DNA from: a virus
Strand: one strand, 5' to 3'
IMG/VR virus record: IMGVR_UViG_3300037010_001227
Location: 1-64,000 of that record
Length of the DNA stretch: 64,000 bases
A program made the translations under genes and the position numbers. Position 1 is the stretch's first letter. Every line of letters starts with the position of its first letter. Below are positions 14,909-24,394 of this stretch, in pieces. A model generated the notes under the pieces. It was not told where the DNA came from. It made no database searches and was given only the letters and a program-made list of their open reading frames with translations.

Positions 14909-16798
14909 TTAAACAGGCTTTTGGTAACCAGCAAGTAGTAACCCAGTATTAATCTTAACCAACCACATAGCTACATTTACTGTAGTTCCATTTAATTGAG
15001 ATACAGGATTAGTTGCGTATTTACCACGAGTACATCCAGTAAAAGATGTTGGAGTTGTGCCAGTATATTGTATAACTTCACCATCAGCAACTATATAGCC
15101 AGTTGCAGGAAATCCTGTAGTTGATGCAACTGTTAGCGTATCATCGGTTGCTGAAGCAGTAGAAGTTATAGTAGTTGTAAAATCTGTAGATGCGGCTAAT
15201 ACCAATTGTTCATTTGCTAAGGTTCCAACATACCTATACCAATCTAAATTAGTAAGTTCTGGAACAATTCCTCTACCATTTGCACCCATTGTAAGTGTAT
15301 AAGTCCAAGTTGTATCAGAATTCATAGTTAATCTATGAATTGTATACATATTTCCATTATCTCCATCAGAAAATAATCCTTCCGATTTCATAGTTATATT
15401 AATATCAGCAAAACTAGATACGTTTCCCATAGTATCTGACACATAACCGGAAATTCCATGTTTAGTGAATACATTACAAGATTGATAGTCTGTTTCTGGA
15501 TTTAACACACCAAATCTATTGCCATAGTCAGGATAAACTACCCACCAATGTGTTATTTTACCGTATCCCCCAGTATTAGTAGCTATGTCATCATAGCCAA
15601 CTACTAGTTCAATAGGTGTAACAGGTAATAATGTGTGATCATTTGCAGGCATTTGAACAAGTGCTTCTGCGTTATTTCCATAACAAGCATGACACGGACC
15701 ATAAAAACCAGCATTTGTTTTAATAGCTAATGCGATACCTCTAGAACATACTTGAAGATAATAAATAAAACCATTTAGTAGATCAATAGTCATAGTATAA
15801 CTACGAGTTACACCAGTTCGTTGTATTTGTGGCTGAGCATATACACTTTTTGTTATAGTAGTAATGTTTGAAGTCGTAATAGTTATATTATTAGCTGGTA
15901 TCTTCTTTGTGGCTAAGAAATAAGAATAATTTGATAATCCTAATAAAGAACTAGTCCATTTCCATTCCCAAGCAAGAAAATTAGCATCCGTGCTTGTGGA
16001 TACAGCTTCAAATAAACCTCTAGCATTTTGTACTGCAGTATTCCCAGCAATACCGGTGTATGAAACTGTCACATTGTTTATTGTAATACTTAAAGTAACA
16101 GCTCCAGAGGTTGCGGCATAAAAACTATTACATTGTGGCATAGCTGTTAATAATTCTTGTATTGGAACAATAGAAATAGCAGATGAGTTACAAGAAATTT
16201 TAACTAGTTCTCTTGACACACTATTACCTATTGTTTCAGTTACTGGTGGGATAAAAAATCCATACATGTTTGTAGATACTTGATTATTTGAAGAATCTTC
16301 TAACCAAATATTAGATATCGTTGTAACTGTACCAGAAACTCTAGCTGTCACATTTAATCTCCAATAAGATTTTGCTGGAGCCCCAGTGACTGCAAAACTA
16401 CGAACTTCGGATATAACCAACCAATTATTTTCTCCTGTCCAAGTTTGGTGAGTGGTCCAAGTAGTTCCATCATCACTCCAATCTAATGTAAAATCTTTTG
16501 GAGCGGCGCTGGGAGATGATGATATTTGTATAATAAGGTTGGTAGGAGTAAATGGGTTAGCCAGTTGAACTCCTACCCACTTAGGCAACGAACTTGTTTC
16601 TGTTACTGTTGTTGTATTATCACCATCAAATACATTTCCAGGTGATGTAAAAGTTCCTAATGTAGCTACTGGAACTAGACTTTGTTTAATACATTGCCAG
16701 CCATAAGAAGTGATGGCTGTTTTTAGTGTATCTTGAACGTTTTGAACAGTAGAACCTGAAGGAATTAGAAAAGATTCAAATCCTAAGAAAGCAGACAT
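14909..16798 (-). CDS. Adhesin with F5/8 type C (discoidin-like) domain
   Basis: A 629-residue protein. Residues about 45-165 resemble a discoidin/F5-8 type C carbohydrate-binding domain: ATLGTFTSPGNVFDGDNTTT, PKWVGVQLANPFTPTNLIIQ, FTLDWSDDGTTWTTHQTWTG and SYWRLNV follow the 'FDGn..t.w......wi.vdlg....i......s.DG..w' pattern. The remainder is Ser/Thr/Asn-rich and beta-structured, with a C-terminal ATGYIVADGEVIQYTGTTPT segment seen in other phage adhesins. It probably binds a surface glycan at the host or decorates the fibre. The start is supported by a GGAG just upstream. It follows the 894-residue repeat fibre gene by 7 bases. Confidence 0.75.
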   Translation of the reverse strand: MSAFLGFESFLIPSGSTVQNVQDTLKTAITSYGWQCIKQSLVPVATLGTFTSPGNVFDGDNTTTVTETSSLPKWVGVQLANPFTPTNLIIQISSSPSAAPKDFTLDWSDDGTTWTTHQTWTGENNWLVISEVRSFAVTGAPAKSYWRLNVTARVSGTVTTISNIWLEDSSNNQVSTNMYGFFIPPVTETIGNSVSRELVKISCNSSAISIVPIQELLTAMPQCNSFYAATSGAVTLSITINNVTVSYTGIAGNTAVQNARGLFEAVSTSTDANFLAWEWKWTSSLLGLSNYSYFLATKKIPANNITITTSNITTITKSVYAQPQIQRTGVTRSYTMTIDLLNGFIYYLQVCSRGIALAIKTNAGFYGPCHACYGNNAEALVQMPANDHTLLPVTPIELVVGYDDIATNTGGYGKITHWWVVYPDYGNRFGVLNPETDYQSCNVFTKHGISGYVSDTMGNVSSFADINITMKSEGLFSDGDNGNMYTIHRLTMNSDTTWTYTLTMGANGRGIVPELTNLDWYRYVGTLANEQLVLAASTDFTTTITSTASATDDTLTVASTTGFPATGYIVADGEVIQYTGTTPTSFTGCTRGKYATNPVSQLNGTTVNVAMWLVKINTGLLLAGYQKPV

Positions 16799-16805
16799 TA
16801 GTAAA

Positions 16806-19490
16806 TTACTCCATTTTAAGAATATTCATCGTTACAACAATTGCTGTCGCTGTTGGATTCATATTTTGAATTGTTACATAAATATTTTTTGTTAATACTG
16901 TATCCATATTAACACAAGTAGGAACAGGGCTTAGTATCCAACTAAGATTAGATTGTGATAATACGATTTCTGCATACATCCCATGGTTACCGATAGGATC
17001 TAACGTTACTAAACGTTGCCTATCTGCTACTGCTTGACTATTAGTTCCATACAATCTAATTCTGCATGGATGACTTGCTGTAATTGACTGTAACTGGAAG
17101 GTATAACATGTTGTGTTAATAGCTCTAATTTCATCTGCTAATATATCTAATACAGAAGTTGTAATTTGTATTGGTAATCTACTTAACGTAGTAGGACCAC
17201 TTATACCACTAATATCCTGCCAATAAGAAGTTACACCATCTGTTGTTAAGACTTTACCTGAGTTACCAGAAACATTTGGTATACCAGAATAAGGAACCCA
17301 AAAAGCTGTTGTTCCATCGTTACTTAAATATTTACCACCAGACTGTCCATTTACATCTGGTAATTGATTAGGTAATGACATCCAAGAGTAGTTAGTTCCA
17401 TCAGTACCTAAAAACTTGCCTGTTTGACCAACAACAGTTGGGACTTGATAAATAGTAGTCCAATTAGGTGTTGAGCCATCAGTAATTAAAAATTGATTTG
17501 GATGCCCTGTCTGAGTTGGTAGTTCCGTTGGAGTTGTAGTCCATGTTAATGCACCACCAACAACTCCTAAAAATTGTCCATTAGAACCAATAGAAAGTCT
17601 ACCAGCAGTTCCACCAGCTAAACCAGCAATTATGTCACCGGCTGCAATCATTGGATTAGCAAAACCTGTTGGTGGAGTAGTCCAACTAACTGTACTGCCA
17701 TTAGTTGATAAATACTTTCCGCTATTCCCTGTTTGTTCTGGGAAAGAGTCTACAGTAGCCCAATAAGCAAAACTACCATCAGAGTATAAAAACTTTCCAG
17801 CGTGACCTTCTACTGGAGGAGTCAAAGATCCCTTGACCCAATACGGATTAGAACCATTAGAGGCTAAATAATAACCAGGTCCACTTATTTCAAGACGAGT
17901 AGGTGTTCCAGATGCTCCACCATAAATCAAATCTCCTTGATTTATCATAGGATTGGTTAGTACTCCAGGCAAATCTGATGCAGTGATTGTAGTCCAAGCT
18001 AATGTTCCATTTGATTGCGTTGTTAGATATTGCCCTGTAGTTCCGTGTGCTAATCTAATAGGTGAACCACCTATAGTGCCTACTATTAAGTCTCCTGTAT
18101 CAATCATTGGATTAGCAAAACCACTTGCAGGAAACTCCCAATCTACGCTGGCACCATTAACAGTTAAAACTTTGCCTGTATTACCGGCTAAACTTGGTAA
18201 AACACTAGCAATACTTGTCCATGAATATGCCGCTCCATCAGAAGACAATAATTTACCAGCAGTTTCTGCATTAACAGTTGGAACTTGGTTTAAACTATAC
18301 CAAGCCATAGCCGCTCCGGTGTTACCTAAGAATTTGCCTGCTTGACCTGTAATATCTGGAGGAGCTGTGTTTGTTATCCAAAGTGCGGTTGTTCCATTGG
18401 TAGATAAAATCTTACCGCTATCTTCAGAACCCATTGCTGGAACTTGATTAATAGTTTGCCAAGCAGCTTCTGAACCATTATTAGTTAAAAACTTACCATT
18501 ATTACCAGTTAAACCTGGGATTACGAAATCTTTCCACACTGGTAAGCCACTAGCAACAGATAAAAATTGTCCTTCTTGACCAATTGCTAATCTACCAGCA
18601 GCTCCAGCAGTTCCACCTATGATAATATCTCCATAAGTACTCATAGGATTTAACATATATGGAGGAGTTCCCCAACTTACAGATGTCCCATCAGTAGTAA
18701 GATATTTATTAGCTTGACCATCTTGTGCTGGAAATGCTGATTGCCAGTATGGAAATACCCCATTTGTGTGTAAAACTTTACCAGCTTGGTTTTCTTGGTT
18801 TGGTAAACCTTCTTCTGAAACTGGTTGCCAAGTTACACTAACACCGTCTGTTTTTAAATATTTATTAGCATTGCCAAAAACAGATGGTAATGATGGGCCT
18901 CCCCCGCCACTGGAAATAGCATTTGAAAATACAGATGAAATTATTGTTACTTTAATACTGTTCTGTCTTGGTGCAGTTATAAAAGATAGTGAAATCTCAT
19001 TTTCAGAAATAATACTTATTGTACAATTTACATTTCGTCTTGCATCTAATGTTTCCCATACGCCACAAACAATAGCATCTGTTCCTAAGTTATGAAGAAC
19101 ATTTATAACTCTTGAAAATCCATCACCAATAACAGTGGTAAAAGAAGCATTATCAATATTACCAGAAGTATCAACAAACTTCCAACTTAATGTAGTTCCA
19201 TCTGTCTGTAAAAATTTACCAGTATTACCAGTTTGATCAGGTAAAATAGAGCTTGAAACGTCATCTACTAAAGCTATTCTACCACTTTTATTAGGAAATG
19301 ACCATCGTTTATCTGAACCGGTGATTAAATCAGTAGTTATAATACCTTTAAAAGCACTCGACAAATATTTGATTTCAATATTTCCAGGGACTGAAAATGT
19401 TCCAGTTGTTCCAAATGAAAATGTTGAATTAACATTATTCTCGCTGGTCTGGATTTGATACAGACTATTTGGTTGTGCTGTTATTAACAT
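16806..19490 (-). CDS. Large repeat-rich tail fibre protein
   Basis: An 894-residue fibre. The core consists of many 30-50 residue repeats of the type (T/N)G-x-(A/S)GK(F/V)L-x-(T/S)DG-x-x-x-x-W, for example TGNTGKFLQTDGTTLSW, NGNSGKVLTTDG-like and GQTGKFLGTDGTNYSW. Some alternate with NPM-x-x-x-GD(I/L)I-x-G units ending RLxIGxxGQFL. Such arrays occur in phage tail fibres and form elongated beta shafts. A non-repeat C-terminal domain of about 130 residues (from LSRLPIQITT) has few charges and may bind the receptor. It lies between two other fibre genes and a terminator lies just upstream of it. Confidence 0.85.
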   Translation of the reverse strand: MLITAQPNSLYQIQTSENNVNSTFSFGTTGTFSVPGNIEIKYLSSAFKGIITTDLITGSDKRWSFPNKSGRIALVDDVSSSILPDQTGNTGKFLQTDGTTLSWKFVDTSGNIDNASFTTVIGDGFSRVINVLHNLGTDAIVCGVWETLDARRNVNCTISIISENEISLSFITAPRQNSIKVTIISSVFSNAISSGGGGPSLPSVFGNANKYLKTDGVSVTWQPVSEEGLPNQENQAGKVLHTNGVFPYWQSAFPAQDGQANKYLTTDGTSVSWGTPPYMLNPMSTYGDIIIGGTAGAAGRLAIGQEGQFLSVASGLPVWKDFVIPGLTGNNGKFLTNNGSEAAWQTINQVPAMGSEDSGKILSTNGTTALWITNTAPPDITGQAGKFLGNTGAAMAWYSLNQVPTVNAETAGKLLSSDGAAYSWTSIASVLPSLAGNTGKVLTVNGASVDWEFPASGFANPMIDTGDLIVGTIGGSPIRLAHGTTGQYLTTQSNGTLAWTTITASDLPGVLTNPMINQGDLIYGGASGTPTRLEISGPGYYLASNGSNPYWVKGSLTPPVEGHAGKFLYSDGSFAYWATVDSFPEQTGNSGKYLSTNGSTVSWTTPPTGFANPMIAAGDIIAGLAGGTAGRLSIGSNGQFLGVVGGALTWTTTPTELPTQTGHPNQFLITDGSTPNWTTIYQVPTVVGQTGKFLGTDGTNYSWMSLPNQLPDVNGQSGGKYLSNDGTTAFWVPYSGIPNVSGNSGKVLTTDGVTSYWQDISGISGPTTLSRLPIQITTSVLDILADEIRAINTTCYTFQLQSITASHPCRIRLYGTNSQAVADRQRLVTLDPIGNHGMYAEIVLSQSNLSWILSPVPTCVNMDTVLTKNIYVTIQNMNPTATAIVVTMNILKME

Positions 19491-19534
19491 TTAAAACCTT
19501 AATAAACTTAATTTACCAACCACATATAAATAAA

Positions 19535-19564
19535 AACCGGAGAACCATGTTGTATTCTCCGGTT
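19535..19564 (-). terminator. Intrinsic terminator after the 948-aa fibre gene
   Basis: A 10-bp stem (aaccggagaa / ttctccggtt) with a 10-base loop. Read on the minus strand it is followed by a T-rich tract (TTTTTATTTAT). It ends transcription from the gene at 19584-22430. Confidence 0.85.
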
Positions 19565-19583
19565 TATAGTAAAAGAACGCGTT

Positions 19584-22430
19584 TTAGTAGAACAGTAATT
19601 GTCTGAAACATTCAGAGTTTGAATGTCTATTAGTCCAAAGATACTTTAGGCCATCAATAGTAGAATAGATTTCTGTTCTATTACCAATAATAATGGTACC
19701 TGTGTTATATGGAGTTATACCAGCACCATGAATTGTATTCGTAATACAATCTAAATAATACCAACGTAATGTAGCATCTTTTTCAAAGTAAAGTCTATCA
19801 CCATAATCATACGCGTATTGAGAACCAGCTGATAAGACTTCAATCTGTGGAGTAACTGGAATTAAATTCCATTGATCTGTTGTGATATCTAATTTATCAA
19901 ATCCTAAAGCACCACCGCCGCGAGCACTAACCATATATTTGCCACGGAAAGTTTGATTGATAGTACCTAAACCAAATATCCATTTTAAAGAAATACCAGT
20001 ACCGCGAACTGGCGGTTGAAGAATTACATATGATGAAACTGATGCTACTGGAGCAGTAGCAGCACCAAAAGTTAACGTATTATTGGTATTTGATGTAATA
20101 GTTAATTCTTGAGCCTGGCCAGTGCCTCCTAATATTCTAACTTTACGTCCAGCATAAGCATTAACTACCCAGCCTGGGGTAATAGTTCCACCAGAAATTG
20201 AAGATGTTGCAGCCATCGATAAAGTATAAGTTCCTTGACCACCTAATGATCCATTTGGCATAGTAGATGTTAACTGATTAACAATGACGGCACCAGCAGG
20301 AATACTAGCATGTGTTACCGACATTCCAGGTGATAAAATACCTGATGGAGTAGTAGAAACGGTTAATACAAAACCTCCAGCATTCATAGATCCAGTAAAT
20401 GTACCAGTTTTTGTAGTATCTTGTAATGTAGTTGTAGATTGTGTACCAGTAGCAATACCATGATCTAAAGTTCCAATTGTATTTCTAGGCGTAATAACAT
20501 AACGAGAAACTCCATTAACAGGAGCGGTTCCAGTTGTTACAAACGTTAATGTATCAGCAGTATTTGAAGCAATTTGGAAAACTTGACCAGTAGCTAGTCC
20601 AGACGCGGCAGTAACAGCGGTTGTGGTCATATAACACATATAGCCAGCCCACTGATTTGATGTCCATGATTTAGTTTTGTCACATAATGTTGATGTAGAT
20701 TGAGAGCCAGCTAATGTATCTGCCGAAGGTGTTCCAGCCATTGTATATGTAAAGGTTGTAGTAGAAGGAACCGAAACAATAGTAGCAGTAGTATTAAAAT
20801 TAGCATCCGTCATACCTTTAACGGTAATTGACATACCTACTTTAAGACAATGTGGATTAACGGTTGTAATTGTTGCTGTATTAGTAGAATGTGTTGCTGA
20901 AGCGATTGCAATTGGTTTAGTTTCTCCAAATATTACGCAAGCATTTCTCGCTACACCAGAATCAGCCAATCTCCCATAAGTCGCAATATCGTCGTCATAA
21001 TTATGAATTAACGTAGCCGCCTGTCCACCTAACATTATATAGATTTTGTCGCCATCTCCTTGGAAGTTATAAACAGATGTGGAATCTGGAGTTACTAACC
21101 ATGGTTTAGCTAACGTAATAGTTGTAGCAGTATTACTTAGAATTGGCATTACCTGACCCGCGCCAGTTCCGCTTGTGATTCTAATAGCGTAATTTTTAAA
21201 TCTATTAATTGGCCAATTCTTAGTATTATCAACTAAAGTTGTAGTTGTAGCACTTGTAGCTGTTCCAGAATCAAATCCATCAATTAAATACTTTGAAGTT
21301 GCATCTGGTACTGTTCCACTAGTAGCCCACGTTAAAGTATTAGCTGTATTACTAACAATTTGTCTTAATTGACCATCACCTGTTCCTCCAAATAAACGAA
21401 CATAATAACCGGCCCATTGATTAGTATTCCAAGATTTTGTGGTATCAATTAAAGTAGTTGTAGTACCACCTGTAGCTACTCCACGTTCCCAAATAGACGA
21501 ATTTTCTGTACAAGATTCAATTGTTCCATCGGTTCCAACAGCAGATATATTTAACGTGTTAGCCGTTCTAATATACCAAGTATCTGTTGCAACATCATAA
21601 ACTTGTAATGTATAAAATGGCGTTGCAGCAGCGGAAGATGCTAAAATAACCATTCCAGATTCAATACGGAAAATAGATGTAATATCTGGATTAACAGTCC
21701 AGTTTGTATCGACTGTAACAGTTGAAGATTCAATAGAATAGATAGATTGAGATCCAGCCGTAGCAAGAATAGCTGGTGATGTAATCATTGGATTACACCA
21801 GTTATTTTGCGCAGAAATACCAGAATCGCCTAAATATAAAACAGTGGCAGAATTATAAAGAATACGTCTTACTTGACCAACGCCAGTACCAAAACTAATT
21901 CTAACTTGATATCCAGCCCATTGATTAACTGTCCAAGCTTTTGTTGTATCGGTAATTGTAATAGCGCCCAATACGTTATTAACTGCTGTTGGAACACCCG
22001 TATCCATTACAACGGGTTCAGATACATCTGTAATAATTCTGCGCTGTCCCTTTCCCGTTCCGCCGACAATACAAATATCAAAGTTCTTTAAGGCTTGTCC
22101 AGAATAAGCTGGAATATTAATAGAGTTATTAGTAGTTCCGGGAAGGCATAATCCTTCTACCCCTAACGCACCATTAAATTTCATTGCTGACCATGTTGCA
22201 GGAGCAATAGGTGGAGAAGATAACTGAAGATATGTATCAGTCCATGTGTCATATTTCCAGAAAGACGTGGCTGCGATTAGATAATATATATATCTTCCAT
22301 GTTGAGGATGGAAGTTTGAGTTGTCTGCACTACAAGAGCTTGAACTAGTTGAAGAAGACACTGGAGCAAATCTTGCCCATTCCCAAACGGGAATGTCAAC
22401 TTGTTTTCTTAGAGTATTCTGAATTGCCAT
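19584..22430 (-). CDS. Fibre/adhesin with WAGYxVRI repeats
   Basis: A 948-residue virion protein with at least seven repeats of about 75-110 residues. Each contains T-T-T-L-x-D-x-T-K-x-W-x-x-N-x-W-A-G-Y-x-V-R-I, GTGxGQxRxI and SNTAxTLT (for example NQWAGYYVRLFGGTGDGQLR). The unit is rich in Thr and Asn and predicted to be beta-structured. The N-terminal 100 residues are different, with a Ser/Cys-rich SSSTSSSSCSAD segment. An array like this suits a long host-contact fibre or decoration protein. A 10-bp-stem terminator follows it. Its ATG overlaps the stop of an HNH endonuclease gene by one base. Confidence 0.8.
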   Translation of the reverse strand: MAIQNTLRKQVDIPVWEWARFAPVSSSTSSSSCSADNSNFHPQHGRYIYYLIAATSFWKYDTWTDTYLQLSSPPIAPATWSAMKFNGALGVEGLCLPGTTNNSINIPAYSGQALKNFDICIVGGTGKGQRRIITDVSEPVVMDTGVPTAVNNVLGAITITDTTKAWTVNQWAGYQVRISFGTGVGQVRRILYNSATVLYLGDSGISAQNNWCNPMITSPAILATAGSQSIYSIESSTVTVDTNWTVNPDITSIFRIESGMVILASSAAATPFYTLQVYDVATDTWYIRTANTLNISAVGTDGTIESCTENSSIWERGVATGGTTTTLIDTTKSWNTNQWAGYYVRLFGGTGDGQLRQIVSNTANTLTWATSGTVPDATSKYLIDGFDSGTATSATTTTLVDNTKNWPINRFKNYAIRITSGTGAGQVMPILSNTATTITLAKPWLVTPDSTSVYNFQGDGDKIYIMLGGQAATLIHNYDDDIATYGRLADSGVARNACVIFGETKPIAIASATHSTNTATITTVNPHCLKVGMSITVKGMTDANFNTTATIVSVPSTTTFTYTMAGTPSADTLAGSQSTSTLCDKTKSWTSNQWAGYMCYMTTTAVTAASGLATGQVFQIASNTADTLTFVTTGTAPVNGVSRYVITPRNTIGTLDHGIATGTQSTTTLQDTTKTGTFTGSMNAGGFVLTVSTTPSGILSPGMSVTHASIPAGAVIVNQLTSTMPNGSLGGQGTYTLSMAATSSISGGTITPGWVVNAYAGRKVRILGGTGQAQELTITSNTNNTLTFGAATAPVASVSSYVILQPPVRGTGISLKWIFGLGTINQTFRGKYMVSARGGGALGFDKLDITTDQWNLIPVTPQIEVLSAGSQYAYDYGDRLYFEKDATLRWYYLDCITNTIHGAGITPYNTGTIIIGNRTEIYSTIDGLKYLWTNRHSNSECFRQLLFY

Positions 22431-23080
22431 TAAATTAACTCCTTCACTTTACTATGTCTTTTATGATGGCATATAAAACACAGAGTTATTCCATTGTCTA
22501 CAGCATATCTATATTCTGGATAATCCTTCCATTTTAATTTATGATGTGCATTTAATTTACCGCCCTTAACCTTACAATCTTGACACGTATAATCGTCTCT
22601 AATATATACGGCAGTTCTCCAATTTTTATAATCTAAAGAAAGAGTTGCATTAGAACGAACTTTATCCGAGGTATAATTTCCATTTTTATAATTCCAATGG
22701 CGTTTCCCTTCTTTTCTTAACTGTGCTGCATGTTCTTTTTTCTTTTCTGATATTTTCTTTTTTGCTTCTTCGGTATGATGATGTCCGTCAAATCTATATT
22801 GAAGATTTCTTAAATGTTCAGCTTTTTTCTTATTAGAAATTTCTTTTTCTTCAAGGGTTAAATTTTTCTTTTTTTGATTTTCTGAATTTACTTTGTTTAT
22901 ATGTTCTTTATTTTTTAAGTAATAATCTGCTTTATATCTTTTTAATTGTTCTTTATTATTAATGTAATCTCTTTGTTTACCTCTAAAACACACTTTACAT
23001 TCAGAACGATATTTTTGACTATCTTGTCTAAAATGAAATTCTTCTTTTAATTTATCTTCTTTACATATTTTACATATCAT
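22430..23080 (-). CDS. HNH homing endonuclease, apparently intact
   Basis: A 216-residue protein. The N-terminus is a four-Cys zinc motif (MICKICKEDKLKEEFHFR... CKVC) followed by a basic helical linker with a NUMOD3-like TEEAKKKISEKKKEH. The C-terminal HNH domain (164-209) has C166/C169, the H179-H180 pair, N196 and C201/C204-H205...H209, so all catalytic and zinc residues are present. Such free-standing enzymes nick or cut uninvaded DNA and spread their gene. It lies between two virion genes and overlaps the fibre gene's ATG by one base, as is common for phage homing endonucleases. Confidence 0.9.
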   Translation of the reverse strand: MICKICKEDKLKEEFHFRQDSQKYRSECKVCFRGKQRDYINNKEQLKRYKADYYLKNKEHINKVNSENQKKKNLTLEEKEISNKKKAEHLRNLQYRFDGHHHTEEAKKKISEKKKEHAAQLRKEGKRHWNYKNGNYTSDKVRSNATLSLDYKNWRTAVYIRDDYTCQDCKVKGGKLNAHHKLKWKDYPEYRYAVDNGITLCFICHHKRHSKVKELI

Positions 23081-23089
23081 TCCACTATC

Positions 23090-23641
23090 CTAACTAAAAT
23101 TCAAATTTCTGCGAATACCATTGCTGTACGAATTTCTAGCATTTTCTATAAATAAAAATCTGGGATCAACACCACCCATAGTTGCTAAATTGCCTAAAGG
23201 AACCGCATTTGTAATAGTATTTAATGTGGAAACAGTGGAAATAGTAGCTGAAAATGAATCTACTGAAATTCTCTGTCTTTGTGCTCCATCTTGCGTTGCT
23301 AGTGGAGCTAATAAAGTACACATTCGTTCAAGTAAAAGATGTGTATAATTATCAGTCATTTCAGCAGTTTTCTGAGCTACAGATATTGGTAAATCGACAT
23401 AAATCTGTAAAGCATCGTTAGCAGACATTGATGTAGTGTCATAAGTTAATGTTAAAATATTATTAGACACAGTTCCACCTAAAGATGCATTAGCGAAACA
23501 ATAAATCATTATTCCATCAGTTGTATTTGTAATTGTGAGAATTTGTTCTAATGTAATAGGTGATATACCTATTAAAGTAATAGTTTTAGCGGCAGGATTA
23601 AATATGTAACTACCGATATCTTTTCCAATTAACTGTTTCAT
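23090..23641 (-). CDS. Virion structural protein, 183 aa
   Basis: A 183-residue protein that begins MKQLIGKDIGSYIFNPAAKT and has alternating strands (ITLIGISPITLEQILTITNT; IMIYCFANASLGGTVSNNIL; LTYDTTSMSANDALQIYVD). This N-terminal pattern is familiar from uncharacterised structural proteins of other phages, often close to fibre or baseplate genes; the link is remembered and not verified. The C-terminal part is polar. It follows the 65-residue gene at 23647 by 5 bases. It is probably a fibre-associated virion protein. Confidence 0.7.
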   Translation of the reverse strand: MKQLIGKDIGSYIFNPAAKTITLIGISPITLEQILTITNTTDGIMIYCFANASLGGTVSNNILTLTYDTTSMSANDALQIYVDLPISVAQKTAEMTDNYTHLLLERMCTLLAPLATQDGAQRQRISVDSFSATISTVSTLNTITNAVPLGNLATMGGVDPRFLFIENARNSYSNGIRRNLNFS

Positions 23642-23646
23642 GTTAA

Positions 23647-23844
23647 TTATCCTAAAGCGATAGCCATTGCAATTACGAAAGCCTCGTCTTGGCCACTGCC
23701 AGTTGCCGGAATTAAGCTAGAATCAAATTGTCCAGCACCATTTAATTGAGCCAACTTCCCAGACGATGCCGGGCCAGAAGATACAGTTATTGGCTGTATC
23801 TCCTGATATGATCCATCGTCGTTTAATTGTATAAGTTTTAACAT
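23647..23844 (-). CDS. Small paralogue of the 178-aa virion protein
   Basis: Only 65 residues. Its first 45 residues (LIQLNDDGSYQEIQPI, then SGKLAQLNGAGQFDSSLIP) match the N-terminus of the next gene upstream (ILSLNTDGSLQEIQPI, GKLAQVDVNGKFDVSLMP). The rest of that gene is absent, so this is a truncated tandem duplicate that kept the N-terminal domain. Its start overlaps the neighbour's end by one base (TAATG). The domain may be a virion-attachment or capping module. Confidence 0.65.
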   Translation of the reverse strand: MLKLIQLNDDGSYQEIQPITVSSGPASSGKLAQLNGAGQFDSSLIPATGSGQDEAFVIAMAIALG

Positions 23845-24380
23845 TATGCTCTAACAGTAAAAGGTTGTTCAGAAAAATTAATTGTTACAGTTCCACCAAA
23901 AGCTTCAATAGTGCCAAGCACTTGAGCAATTTGTCCCGTCGACGCTGGAATAGTAAGAGTTGCAGTACCAGCGGTAGATGGAGATAAAAAGACTTTTTTA
24001 CCAACATTAGCAGCTACAAATGTTCCAACTGGAACGGAGGTATTTAAACCGCGAACATAAACTAATGCAGTTGCGCCACTATCAAAGCCAGATAATACGA
24101 AACCATTTGCAGGTTTAGTATTATCAGCAGCATTAGCTTTTCTGCAATTTCTAGTACCAGAGTTATCGTAAATATTTACGAAATCACCAGCCACAAGAAC
24201 TTCAGAAGTTAAAACAGATTGAGTATCAGCACCAATACCAGTTGGCATTAAACTCACATCAAATTTACCATTAACATCAACTTGTGCCAGTTTACCAGCA
24301 TCTCCAGCCCCGGCAGACGAAACAATAGGTTGAATTTCTTGTAAAGAACCATCTGTATTTAAAGAAAGAATTTTAGCCAT
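23844..24380 (-). CDS. Virion protein, possible decoration/fibre cap, 178 aa
   Basis: A 178-residue protein. Residues 1-50 are the 'LNxDGSxQEIQPI ... GKLAQ' domain shared with the 65-residue neighbour. The rest is beta-rich and includes LVAGDFVNIYDNSGTRNCRK, then NVGKKVFLSPSTAGTATLTI and TGQIAQVLGTIEA. The last segment is a pattern known from the C-terminal domains of phage head-fibre and decoration proteins ('G..V.Ls...G.....p...g...q.vG...'). A structural role is likely; the exact place in the virion is not known. Confidence 0.65.
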   Translation of the reverse strand: MAKILSLNTDGSLQEIQPIVSSAGAGDAGKLAQVDVNGKFDVSLMPTGIGADTQSVLTSEVLVAGDFVNIYDNSGTRNCRKANAADNTKPANGFVLSGFDSGATALVYVRGLNTSVPVGTFVAANVGKKVFLSPSTAGTATLTIPASTGQIAQVLGTIEAFGGTVTINFSEQPFTVRA

Positions 24381-24394
24381 CTGTTATTACCCTA

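Noticed and set aside
17953-18345. Plus-strand open frames opposite the fibre genes (also 18766-19095, 43398-43817, 55616-56116)
   Set aside because: They are antisense shadows of long coding genes with clear protein repeats or families, and lack start signals.
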